In this document: piece after piece, positions 16,830-24,623 of the stretch
Position numbering within the stretch: position 1 is the first letter of the stretch
Layout of the letters: each line of letters begins with the position of its first letter
NCBI GenBank assembly: GCA_022843805.1
Contig: JALHMY010000072.1
Location: forward strand, 1-50,998
Origin: Fuerstiella sp.
Lineage (GTDB): Bacteria > Planctomycetota > Planctomycetia > Planctomycetales > Planctomycetaceae
Direction of reading: 5' to 3'
Length of the DNA: 50,998 nt
Notes under the pieces: model-generated
The model's database searches: none
What the model was told of the DNA's origin: nothing
Seen by the model: only the letters and a program-made list of their open reading frames with translations
Translations under genes and position numbers: made by a program

Positions 16830-17013
16830 GGCGGTTTACTCCGGGAAAGTTTCACTTACGGTCAGTTGTGCAAAGTCGGCCACCGGAATTGTAAACAAAT
16901 GAACAGACAGAACAATCACACACGAAACGAAGCCCCGAACCCGACCATCCCAGTTGAATTTCGACAGTGGTGGGATGATGTGTGATCGTGTGCGCCGACG
17001 ATGTAAACGTCCG

Positions 17014-19887
17014 TCACGGTACGCGATTGCTGGCATCCCACATCAGGACTTCTCCTCCGCCGTCCGCGCGGTCAGCGATCGCGAGTAGTCGCTGCCCGTC
17101 GGACGAAAAAGACATCTGATACACATGACCGGTCGCTCCCTTTAATTCAAACAGGGGCTGAAAACCAGGCAAATGCCACAGCCACACTTCTCCGGTGCGG
17201 CTTGCGGTCGCCAGAGTTTTCTTATCAGAGGAAACTGCCGCGGCCGACACGATCTCCTGATGTCCGTGTAATGTCGCTTCGACTCGATTCTGCTCTGCGT
17301 TCCACAGTAAAACACCGCCATCGAACAGTGATATCAGAACAAGAGACTGTCCAGGCAGCGCCGCACACAGGGCGATCCACTGTTGATTTCTCTGGAACGC
17401 TGCTCCAATCTGCCGGCCGTTTTCCAAATCTACAACGGAAGCCGAACGACCCTGAAGCGTCAGAGCCCGATTGTTGCTGAGAAAAGCAACGACATGCTGA
17501 AGCTTCCTGGAATCACCGACTTCCGGATCCGGCAAACCAAGAATTTCCCGTCCGGATTCCAGATCCCGGACAGAACCCGCTCGCCCTTCGAACAGCACCG
17601 GGCATAGGGCGATGAGTTTTTCATTCTGTGATATGACAGGGCAGATTAATGCAACGTCATACGATGAATCAAAGAAGTCAAGTCGATTCGATTTCGATTC
17701 ACTTCGCCAGACACCTCCGGAATGATCCGTAATCCATACTGCATCGCTCTCACCTGAAAACAACACATTCCCAAATTTTTTCCCATCAGGCGCTTCGATC
17801 GTTCTCAGAACACGGCCTTCTCTGCCATCGATAATCGATACAGTTTCGCCATCATCGCTGATCACCGCCCCAAATTCGCCTGTAGAGCTGAGTGCACATC
17901 CGTTAAGTCGATATTCTGTGCGAATCAGTCTGCTGAGTCCGTCATCAAATCCGGAGCAGTGATCAAGGCTTACAGTACCGTCCTGAAATCCAACCGCAAA
18001 ATGCTGACCGTCAGGCGACACATCCACGGACCACGCTTCAATGGCATCAGATTTCAAAACTCTCTGAATTGTTTTACTGGCTGTATCCCAGATACGAACC
18101 AGCTTTGCCTCTTCGCTGGTTATCAGCAGTCGGCCGTCTTGACTGAAGCAGGCGGCATTGACATCGCTGGGAAAATCATCCAGACGACCCAGAACCTTTC
18201 CACTCTCCACATCCTGAATCACCAGCCGGCAGCTCTTGTCACCACTGCAGGACACCAGCAGGCGACTGTCAGGGGAAAATGTCACATCAAACACTTTACC
18301 CTCATGTTCCCTGAGTATGCGAATTCCTGTCTCGCACAAGTTTCGTACGTAGTTCACTTCAAATGTATGCCCGCCGGGAGCACTGTCCGCCGATGCGACT
18401 TTTTCATACGCGGCCCGAGCTTCCTGCAGGTCACCTCGCATCCAAGCAGCATGGGCTGTCTGCATCTGTGTTACATAAGAATGCTGCCTCAGTGCTTCAC
18501 CATGCTGCAACAACTCCTGCTGCTGTTTCTGAAGCACCAGGTTCTGCCGCTTGTTCTCGCCTGTATGCTGAATCAGATTCACACTGATGGCTACGACGAA
18601 GAAGCAGAGCATCATCGTCAGTGCAGTGACCGTCAGCGGCAGCCGTTTTCGCAAAACCAGCTTTCGGAGGCGATAAGTCCATGAACCATTTCGCGCCTCA
18701 ACGGGTTGCAGACTCAGGTAACGCGAGATATCCGTCGCCATCGCTGCGGCAGTAGCGTAACGCCTTTCCGGATTCTGGTGCATCGCTTTCGCAACGATAC
18801 AGTCGAGGTCACCGGCCACATCGTTCGATTTCAGCCCGGGAGGACAATTCGGGCAGGCAGCCTCGTCAGCCTGCAAATCAGAATTCGAATCACGAGACTG
18901 ACTCGGATCTCGTTTTTTCCGGAGCAGTCTCTGCGAGGGCCGCGGCGGCAGCTCCTCCCTGATCATCCGCTGTTTTTCAGATATCGATGCCTGACGCCAG
19001 ACGGGGTTTTCGAATGGCGCACTGCCTGAAAGCAGCTGGTACAACAGAACACCCAGCGCATAAATGTCACATCGAAAGTCGACAGGATTAACATCGGGAG
19101 TCGTTTGTTCGGGACTCATGTACGCTATTGTGCCAACGACATGATTGTCTTCACTCAGCAAAGGTGATTCGGCGATATCGTCCTCGTGTGTCTTTGCAAC
19201 TCCAAAATCGATGACTTTAACCTCGCGGCGATCACTGTTATCAGCGACAAGAATGTTTGCCGGTTTCAAATCACGATGAATCAAGCCCTTCTGGTGCGAA
19301 TGATGAATGGCATCGCAAACCGAAATCACCAAACGCAGCCGGTCGTTCAACGGCAGCGAATGAAGCCTGCAGTATTCCGTGATGGGACTGCCCTGAACCA
19401 GCTCCATGACAAACCACAGGCGTCCGTCAGCCGTCGATCCTGCATCGAGCAGCTTGGCGATTCCGGGATGGTCCAGGACGGCAAGTGCCTGTCGTTCAGC
19501 CTCAAACAAATGTCGAAACTTTGCATCCGAAAAATCGGTTCGCATTAACTTCAGCGCGACCCGACGCCGCACAGGAACCTCCTGTTCCGCAAGCCAGACA
19601 ACTCCCATCCCGCCGGAACCAAGCTGTTCCTTCAGCCTGTACGGCCCTATCAGAGAATCTCGCATTTCGCAGGAACTCAGCAATACCTGAGTCAGCTCGG
19701 ATGAAGCCACCGGCTGTTCAAGAAAATGTCGATCCTCAGAATCAATTTTCAAAAGAGAATGCACTCGCCTCGCTTTTGCTTCCTGAGTTCCACAGGCATT
19801 CTGTACGTAAGCCAACCGCTCCTGAGGATCAGAAATTTTCCTGGCCACAACAAAGACGGTTTCTTCATCAGGTTCATCAATGACCAT
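17014..19887 (-). CDS. Transmembrane Ser/Thr protein kinase with WD40 repeats
   Basis: A 957-residue protein. The N-terminal kinase domain (about residues 83-395) has the Gly loop GSGGMGVVWLA (90-100), Lys 113 in VALKLM, HRDLKPANILV (204-214), DFG (227-229) and MSPEQ (257-261). A single membrane helix lies at 417-439, then a coiled coil to about 475. The C-terminal half carries WD40-like repeats, for example HEGKVFDVTFSPDSRLLVSC, ACFSQDGRLLITSEEAKLVR, EAWSVDVSPDGQHFAVGFQD and GHVYQMSFSSDGQRLLAIAD, so it probably forms one or two propellers outside the inner membrane. It lies 116 bp downstream of the ECF sigma gene in the same direction. In planctomycetes such kinase-ECF pairs are frequent; the kinase may control the sigma factor. 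Confidence 0.94.
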   Translation of the reverse strand: MVIDEPDEETVFVVARKISDPQERLAYVQNACGTQEAKARRVHSLLKIDSEDRHFLEQPVASSELTQVLLSSCEMRDSLIGPYRLKEQLGSGGMGVVWLAEQEVPVRRRVALKLMRTDFSDAKFRHLFEAERQALAVLDHPGIAKLLDAGSTADGRLWFVMELVQGSPITEYCRLHSLPLNDRLRLVISVCDAIHHSHQKGLIHRDLKPANILVADNSDRREVKVIDFGVAKTHEDDIAESPLLSEDNHVVGTIAYMSPEQTTPDVNPVDFRCDIYALGVLLYQLLSGSAPFENPVWRQASISEKQRMIREELPPRPSQRLLRKKRDPSQSRDSNSDLQADEAACPNCPPGLKSNDVAGDLDCIVAKAMHQNPERRYATAAAMATDISRYLSLQPVEARNGSWTYRLRKLVLRKRLPLTVTALTMMLCFFVVAISVNLIQHTGENKRQNLVLQKQQQELLQHGEALRQHSYVTQMQTAHAAWMRGDLQEARAAYEKVASADSAPGGHTFEVNYVRNLCETGIRILREHEGKVFDVTFSPDSRLLVSCSGDKSCRLVIQDVESGKVLGRLDDFPSDVNAACFSQDGRLLITSEEAKLVRIWDTASKTIQRVLKSDAIEAWSVDVSPDGQHFAVGFQDGTVSLDHCSGFDDGLSRLIRTEYRLNGCALSSTGEFGAVISDDGETVSIIDGREGRVLRTIEAPDGKKFGNVLFSGESDAVWITDHSGGVWRSESKSNRLDFFDSSYDVALICPVISQNEKLIALCPVLFEGRAGSVRDLESGREILGLPDPEVGDSRKLQHVVAFLSNNRALTLQGRSASVVDLENGRQIGAAFQRNQQWIALCAALPGQSLVLISLFDGGVLLWNAEQNRVEATLHGHQEIVSAAAVSSDKKTLATASRTGEVWLWHLPGFQPLFELKGATGHVYQMSFSSDGQRLLAIADRADGGGEVLMWDASNRVP

Positions 19888-20003
19888 GGCAATCGTTCTT
19901 CAGTTCAGCAAATAAATATCCTGTTAGTTTTCCACCGGTTAATGCGAATTTCGCGGCATGTTCCCCTGGATGTTTCCTCGGAGAATTCCGGAAAGCCTGG
20001 ATT

Positions 20004-20564
20004 TTAGTCTTTCGGTTCCATCTCCAGTCGCAGCCAGCATCGAGCATATGCCCAGTCATTTTCTGCCGTGGAGACAGAAACTCCCAAAACATCGGCTGCT
20101 TCCGCTGTCGTCATTCCTGCAAAAAACCGCAGTTTTACCAGCTGAGCCTTTCGAGCATCCCGGGATTCAAGTCGGGCCAGTGCTTCGTCCAGTGCCAGCA
20201 GGTCAACAGGACACGTTTCAGGAGAAGAAGGCGGATCGGTCAGGTCTGCCTGAAAAAACAATCCGCCAGCTTTGAGACTTTTCTTTTGTCGGGCACGATC
20301 GATCAAAATTCGTCGCATGGCTTCCGCTGCCGCACCAAAAAAATGTGCCCGGCTGTTCCATTTCGGCTGAACAGGGCAGCTCACCAGCCTCAGATACGCC
20401 TCATGAACCAGAGCAGTAGGCTGCAGCGTCTGACCAGATGGCTCATGCTGAAGTCTGGCAGCCGCGAGCGCACGCAATTCATTGTAAACCAGTGGAAGCA
20501 GCTGGTCGCTGGCGGCGCGATTCCCGTCGTCGATCTGACTGATTAGCTGTGTCACATCATTCAT
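20004..20564 (-). CDS. ECF-type RNA polymerase sigma factor (planctomycete Sig-70_X6-like)
   Basis: A 186-residue sigma factor. It begins MNDVTQLISQIDDGNRAASD and has YNELRALAAARLQHEPSGQT, LQPTALVHEAYLRLV and FFGAAAEAMRRILIDRARQK, the hallmark of the planctomycete/ECF group linked to Ser/Thr kinases (Sig-70_X6 type). The C-terminal region-4 helix-turn-helix is FFAGMTTAEAADVLGVSVST. No adjacent anti-sigma factor; its partner is probably the kinase 116 bp downstream, which could act by phosphorylation. Divergent from the cytochrome gene at 20895. Confidence 0.93.
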   Translation of the reverse strand: MNDVTQLISQIDDGNRAASDQLLPLVYNELRALAAARLQHEPSGQTLQPTALVHEAYLRLVSCPVQPKWNSRAHFFGAAAEAMRRILIDRARQKKSLKAGGLFFQADLTDPPSSPETCPVDLLALDEALARLESRDARKAQLVKLRFFAGMTTAEAADVLGVSVSTAENDWAYARCWLRLEMEPKD

Positions 20565-20894
20565 CGGCGTTTTTCTGATCGATCATACTCTGAGTCAGGC
20601 TGAGTGTTCAGCGTTCTCAGAACCTGTCACTGGACATTCAGAATAACAAAAATCAGGCGAAAAAATCTTCTGACCCGTCTTTTAACTCACCAGGGTGGCC
20701 TGGCGAAATTAAAACGGAAGATAACCGATCAGCGTGGTTTTCAATCGAGCGGACCCGCACCAAATTTGATTCGAGCAGTGGTCATTTCTCCGCAGCGCGT
20801 CCTGACCCTCGCCCCGGAATACGGTTTGCAATGCATCATCTGCGCAGTCTGAGAATCGGATCGCCGGACAATTCATCAAACGGAGCACACTGAA
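20565..20894. other. Divergent intergenic region between ECF sigma and cytochrome gene
   Basis: 330 bp with no gene I can support on either strand. It should hold promoters in both directions. GGAG at 20882-20885, 9 bases before the ATG at 20895, serves the cytochrome gene. I see no clear operator or terminator. Confidence 0.4.
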
Positions 20895-22487
20895 ATGTTA
20901 CGACTCTTCTTTCCTTTTGCGCTGATTGTCTGCTGTTTGAGCGTTGTCGTCGGGCAGTCGCGACAAACCCCCGTCTCACCAGGGCAGACGCCGGCAGCTC
21001 GGGGTGAACGGCCCTCTGAGCTCCAGCGTTCCGGGAGGCAGCGTCCCCAACCCGCTGCTGATGCTGCCGCTTCCTCTCTGGAAGTGAAACAGGTCCCGGA
21101 AAAGCGTCCGGAACAGAAAGTGACTTCGCACGACGAGTCGGACATATTCTCCGGAACCAAACCCGCTCCCATTTCCGGTGCGTTGAAGAGTCAGCCAAAA
21201 GAAGGACGCATGCTGGGCTTTGACTTTGCTCGCGACCCGCTCAATTCTGACGTTCCAATGACTGATCCCGCAGAAATTGTAAAGCAGGAAACCGAAGCAA
21301 GGCCAAAGGTTATGGCGGCGCAAAAGGAACTTCTTGCGTCACGATACAACCTGGAACCAAAACTCGACCCGGAAGTCACGATGAGTCGTGGAAAACCGAT
21401 CCCGGTCGGACCGACAGCCCGATTGGGCGAAGGCCAGTCCTGGGAAGAACTGGCTTCCATGAAGCCGACTGAAATCAGGGAAGGCGGACTATTTCCATAT
21501 CCTTCCTTACCACATCCTCTGCATACAAACGGCGGCCAGGTGTTTCCACAGTTTCAGATTGATATGTTCCCCCGACTGGAACGATTCGACGTTCAGTTTG
21601 ACATTCCCGACGCCTTTCTGCCCGAGTTTCCGCCCGCGATTTTCCTGCAGAATCGACCGGAACTGGGCGATGTCTCGCGGGGGCAGGTCGTCCATCTGAA
21701 CAATTTTCGTCAGCTGTTCAAAGACATTATGACGCCCGTGCAACTGGAAGGACTTCGGCTGCTGCTGACTCCCATTCCTCAGGAAGAATTCAATCTGACG
21801 GACGACCGCAAGAGCCCGCAGCCTCAGTTGGGGGTCGCCTGTTTCGATTGCCATGTGAATGGACATACAACCGGCCAGTTCCATCTGAGCCCCGATATTC
21901 GGCCGCAGGAACGTCGCTTTCGGCTCGACACAACCAGTCTGCGAGGAATGTTCAATCAGCAGATCCATGGTTCAAAGCGGAGCCTCCGTTCTGTGGAAGA
22001 CTTCACCGAGTTTGAGCAGCGGACCGCCTATTTCAATGGTGATCCGATTCGGGCCATGAAAAAGGGATTTCAGGAATTTCCTCGCAGTGTGGTGCCGCAT
22101 ATGGCACAAGTGCAGAACATGTTCGACTTTCCTCCGGCGCCAAAGCTAAATCGCCTGGGAAGGCTCGACCCGTCCAAAGCGACCGAACAGGAACTGGCAG
22201 GCGAGATACTCTTCTTTGGCAAAGCTCAGTGTTCCCTCTGTCATCCGGCTCCATTTTATCTCGATGACAAAATGCATGACCTGCGCCTGGAAGAATTTCT
22301 CGACGAACCAGGAGATGGTGCGATCAAGACATTCACCCTGCGAGGTATAAAAGAGAGCCCGCCATATATGCACGACGGACGATGCCTGACTCTGGAAGAT
22401 ACCGTTGAGTTTTTTAATCTCGTTCTCACCCTGCAGCTGACACAGAACGAAAAAACAGAGCTGACTGCATTCCTGCGTGTCCTGTGA
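20895..22487 (+). CDS. Di-heme cytochrome c peroxidase-like protein
   Basis: A 530-residue exported protein: signal peptide at residues 1-20 (MLRLFFPFALIVCCLSVVVG), then a ~180-residue Pro/Glu-rich region with no recognisable domain. Two heme c sites are visible: CFDCH at 316-320 and CSLCH at 446-450. The second half has FTLRGIKESPPYMHDGRCLT; YMHDGR (491-496) carries the Met ligand typical of the MauG/CcpA family. RGMFNQQIHGSKRSLRSVED and FFNLVLTLQLTQNEKTELTA also fit that family. It may reduce peroxide or oxidise an unknown partner in the periplasm. The long N-terminal extension is unusual compared with ~330-residue CCPs. Confidence 0.88.
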   Translation: MLRLFFPFALIVCCLSVVVGQSRQTPVSPGQTPAARGERPSELQRSGRQRPQPAADAAASSLEVKQVPEKRPEQKVTSHDESDIFSGTKPAPISGALKSQPKEGRMLGFDFARDPLNSDVPMTDPAEIVKQETEARPKVMAAQKELLASRYNLEPKLDPEVTMSRGKPIPVGPTARLGEGQSWEELASMKPTEIREGGLFPYPSLPHPLHTNGGQVFPQFQIDMFPRLERFDVQFDIPDAFLPEFPPAIFLQNRPELGDVSRGQVVHLNNFRQLFKDIMTPVQLEGLRLLLTPIPQEEFNLTDDRKSPQPQLGVACFDCHVNGHTTGQFHLSPDIRPQERRFRLDTTSLRGMFNQQIHGSKRSLRSVEDFTEFEQRTAYFNGDPIRAMKKGFQEFPRSVVPHMAQVQNMFDFPPAPKLNRLGRLDPSKATEQELAGEILFFGKAQCSLCHPAPFYLDDKMHDLRLEEFLDEPGDGAIKTFTLRGIKESPPYMHDGRCLTLEDTVEFFNLVLTLQLTQNEKTELTAFLRVL

Positions 22488-22774
22488 AAGGGATCTTCGA
22501 TTCGTGTCAATTGGTGTTCATTCGTGGTTAAAAAAGTCATGACAGAAGTACGATCCGCCCCGGAGCGGCCTGCAACGCCAGAGCGGGTCTTTTCTGAAGC
22601 AACCTTTGTTAGACGTCCTTATTTAAGAATGCTTCTCTCAAACTGGTGCAGGGAGCACTGTTTTCAGCTTTTTATGCGACTCCGACTGAAAACCGTCAGG
22701 TTCAACCAGAGGGCACATAATTTTGTATCGCCCCTGATGTTGTTTAACTGCCGAAGTTTTCTCAGGACGCAAAC
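22488..22774. other. Intergenic region upstream of the 54-residue membrane-peptide cassette
   Basis: 287 bp. It includes a stretch of TTCGTG/TTGGTG/ATTCGTGG units at about 22499-22525, a pattern seen in intergenic repeats of planctomycetes and related bacteria. The small reading frame covering 22524-22778 has no recognisable protein features and is rejected. An AGGA at 22764-22767, 7 bases before the ATG at 22775, serves the next gene. Confidence 0.4.
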
Positions 22775-22939
22775 ATGAATCCACTGATTGTTCTTGCCTA
22801 TCTGGATCCCGGGGCTGGAAGTCTGCTGCTGCAGGCGCTCGTTGGCGGAGGTGCCGGTCTGATCGTGTTCGTTCGACATGTCTGGAGAACATGGCGACTG
22901 GACCGCAGTGTACGAAACATCGCGATTCACAAGGACTAA
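22775..22939 (+). CDS. 54-residue membrane peptide, YLDPGAGS family
   Basis: Too short for usual ORF callers. MNPLIVLAYLDPGAGSLLLQ, then ALVGGGAGLIVFVRHVWRTW, then a basic tail ending IAIHKD. One membrane helix follows the conserved-looking YLDPGAGSLLLQALVGG, a motif I recall from small proteins encoded next to NoeA-like methyltransferases and sulfatase-like genes. AGGA lies 7 bases upstream. The next gene starts 3 bases after its stop and takes its ribosome binding site (AAGGA, 22931-22935) from inside this gene, so the two are translationally coupled. The small protein may anchor or assist the neighbouring enzymes; function unknown. Confidence 0.82.
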   Translation: MNPLIVLAYLDPGAGSLLLQALVGGGAGLIVFVRHVWRTWRLDRSVRNIAIHKD

Positions 22940-22942
22940 CCA

Positions 22943-24430
22943 TTGCTTAGCGAACCCCTGCGTGATTGTGCGGTCGTCTGTGCTTCGCCAGCTCAGTTCT
23001 CCTTCGATCAGGGCTCTTTCCGTGATCGGACCGCGCGAGTGTTTACGGCTGGCAACGAGGTTTATCGCATTCTCAATTCTCAGGGACTGCAGAACTGGCA
23101 ACATGTCTGCGGGTTGAGTTTCGTTGAGAACGCCATGCAGAGTGGCCAGCTGGTGCGTACAAGATGCGTCGAAGCCAGGGATTGGCCGACTGGCACACCA
23201 GCAGAAGATGCGAACACCAGCTGGTGTGGCCTGCTGCAGCATGAACGTGTGCCGCTGATTTCATATCCCTACGAATGGTGCTTCAGCATGCTGAAGGAAG
23301 CTGCACTGCTGCAGCTTCATCTGATGCAGCAGGCCCTTGCAGAAAATGTGATCCTGAAGGATGCAAGCCCGTTTAATATCCAGTTTCGCGGCACAAAGCC
23401 GCTCTTTATCGATATTCCGTCCTTCACACCTCTGAGGCAGGGTGAGCCATGGGATGGTTACCGGCAATTCTGCCAGATGTTCCTGTTTCCCCTGATGTTG
23501 CAGGCGTATCGGGGCGTTGACTTCCAACCCTGGATGCGAGGGAAAATCGATGGAATTTCTCCCTCACAAATGGCGGGACTGCTTTCGTCACGCGATTTGC
23601 TGCGAGCGGGGGTCTTTACGCATGTGAAAATGCATGCCTGGCTCTATGAGCGTCAGAATCGAATGAGCGCAGAACCAGCCGTTCAAAGCACTCCAGCCGG
23701 TTTGCAGGCTGCGGGATTTGAAAAGTCGATGATCGAAAATAACGTTCGCGGACTGCAGAGGATCGTGAAGGGACTCGAATGGCGGTGCCAGGGTTCGCTG
23801 TGGTCTGACTATGACAGTCAGCCATCGCCGGCACATACTGACGGGCACGTTAAAGAACAGTTTGTTGCTCAGATCCTCGCAACACGACACTGGAGATGCG
23901 TTTGGGATATCGGTTGTAATCGGGGACGGTATTCGCGACTGGCTGCGGAACGGTCTGATCTGGTGGTGGCGATGGATTCCGATCATTTCACCATCGAACA
24001 GTTCTACTTGTCACTGCGCGAGCGAGATGAGCAGCGTATTGTCCCGCTGGTCTTCAATCTCGCCGACCCGACTCCAGGACTGGGATGGCGTGGTGCCGAG
24101 CGGAGCGACCTCGTCGGACGCAGTCAGCCGGATATGATTTTGTGCCTGGCTGTCATTCATCATCTGGTATTTCGGGAAAACCTGCAGCTGCCGGATGTTA
24201 TTCACTGGCTTGCAGAACGAAACGCTGAATTGATCATCGAGTTCACCGAGCGAGCCGATCCGCAGGTACAGTCTCTGCTGGCTGATCGAGTTGATCAGTT
24301 CAGCGATTACTCGTGGTCAGTGTTTATTCGAGAACTCAGTCGGCGATTCGAAATCCGCAGCGAGGTGACTCTTCCCTCAGCATCTCGCCGACTGGTCCAC
24401 GCAATACCTCGATCGCGGTCGGACCAATAA
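22943..24430 (+). CDS. Class I SAM-dependent methyltransferase, NoeA-like, with long N-terminal domain
   Basis: A 495-residue protein with a TTG start 7 bases after AAGGA. Residues about 100-235 contain VILKDASPFNIQFRGTKPLF then IDIPSF, a kinase-like K-D-x-x-x-x-N...I-D arrangement that I associate with NoeA-related proteins. The C-terminal part is a Rossmann methyltransferase: VWDIGCNRGRYSRLAAE (DIGCNRG at 322-328) binds SAM, then VVAMDSDH and DMILCLAVIHHLVF. It probably methylates or otherwise modifies an envelope polysaccharide or lipid. Follows the membrane peptide (3 bases) and precedes a phosphatase/sulfatase-superfamily membrane protein. The NoeA link is from memory; the methyltransferase fold is seen directly. 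Confidence 0.82.
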   Translation: MLSEPLRDCAVVCASPAQFSFDQGSFRDRTARVFTAGNEVYRILNSQGLQNWQHVCGLSFVENAMQSGQLVRTRCVEARDWPTGTPAEDANTSWCGLLQHERVPLISYPYEWCFSMLKEAALLQLHLMQQALAENVILKDASPFNIQFRGTKPLFIDIPSFTPLRQGEPWDGYRQFCQMFLFPLMLQAYRGVDFQPWMRGKIDGISPSQMAGLLSSRDLLRAGVFTHVKMHAWLYERQNRMSAEPAVQSTPAGLQAAGFEKSMIENNVRGLQRIVKGLEWRCQGSLWSDYDSQPSPAHTDGHVKEQFVAQILATRHWRCVWDIGCNRGRYSRLAAERSDLVVAMDSDHFTIEQFYLSLRERDEQRIVPLVFNLADPTPGLGWRGAERSDLVGRSQPDMILCLAVIHHLVFRENLQLPDVIHWLAERNAELIIEFTERADPQVQSLLADRVDQFSDYSWSVFIRELSRRFEIRSEVTLPSASRRLVHAIPRSRSDQ

Positions 24431-24486
24431 ATCGCTGAACGGAAGTCAGTCGACTTCAGAGAATCGGATGTCTGCTGACACATGTA

Positions 24487-24592
24487 TAAGACGCTGTCAG
24501 ACAATAAGTGTCGCCTTTTGCTCCGCAAAAGGATGCTCTTTCGCGGAGCGAAAGGCGACTATGGCGGTAACTTATTGTCTTCCGGGTCTTTA
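24487..24592. repeat. Palindromic dispersed repeat, copy 3
   Basis: Nearly identical in its core to copy 2 at 12648: GACGCTGTCAGACAATAAGT on the left, the two inverted hairpin arms, and AACTTATTGTCTTCCGGGTC on the right. It lies between the methyltransferase and the phosphatase-superfamily gene, which run the same way. A reading frame upstream of 24624 would translate this repeat, so the sulfatase-like start is placed after it. Confidence 0.88.
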
Positions 24593-24623
24593 CCGCAGCC
24601 GGATTCGCAAAGTGGTGAGTAAT

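Noticed and set aside
17959..18684. 241-residue frame on the plus strand
   Set aside because: Antisense of the kinase/WD40 gene; the kinase motifs on the minus strand are unmistakable.
22524..22778. 84-residue frame upstream of the membrane peptide
   Set aside because: No recognisable features; it would overlap the peptide start and lacks a good ribosome binding site.
24468..24623. N-terminal extension of the phosphatase-superfamily gene
   Set aside because: It translates the palindromic repeat at 24487; the native start is after it.
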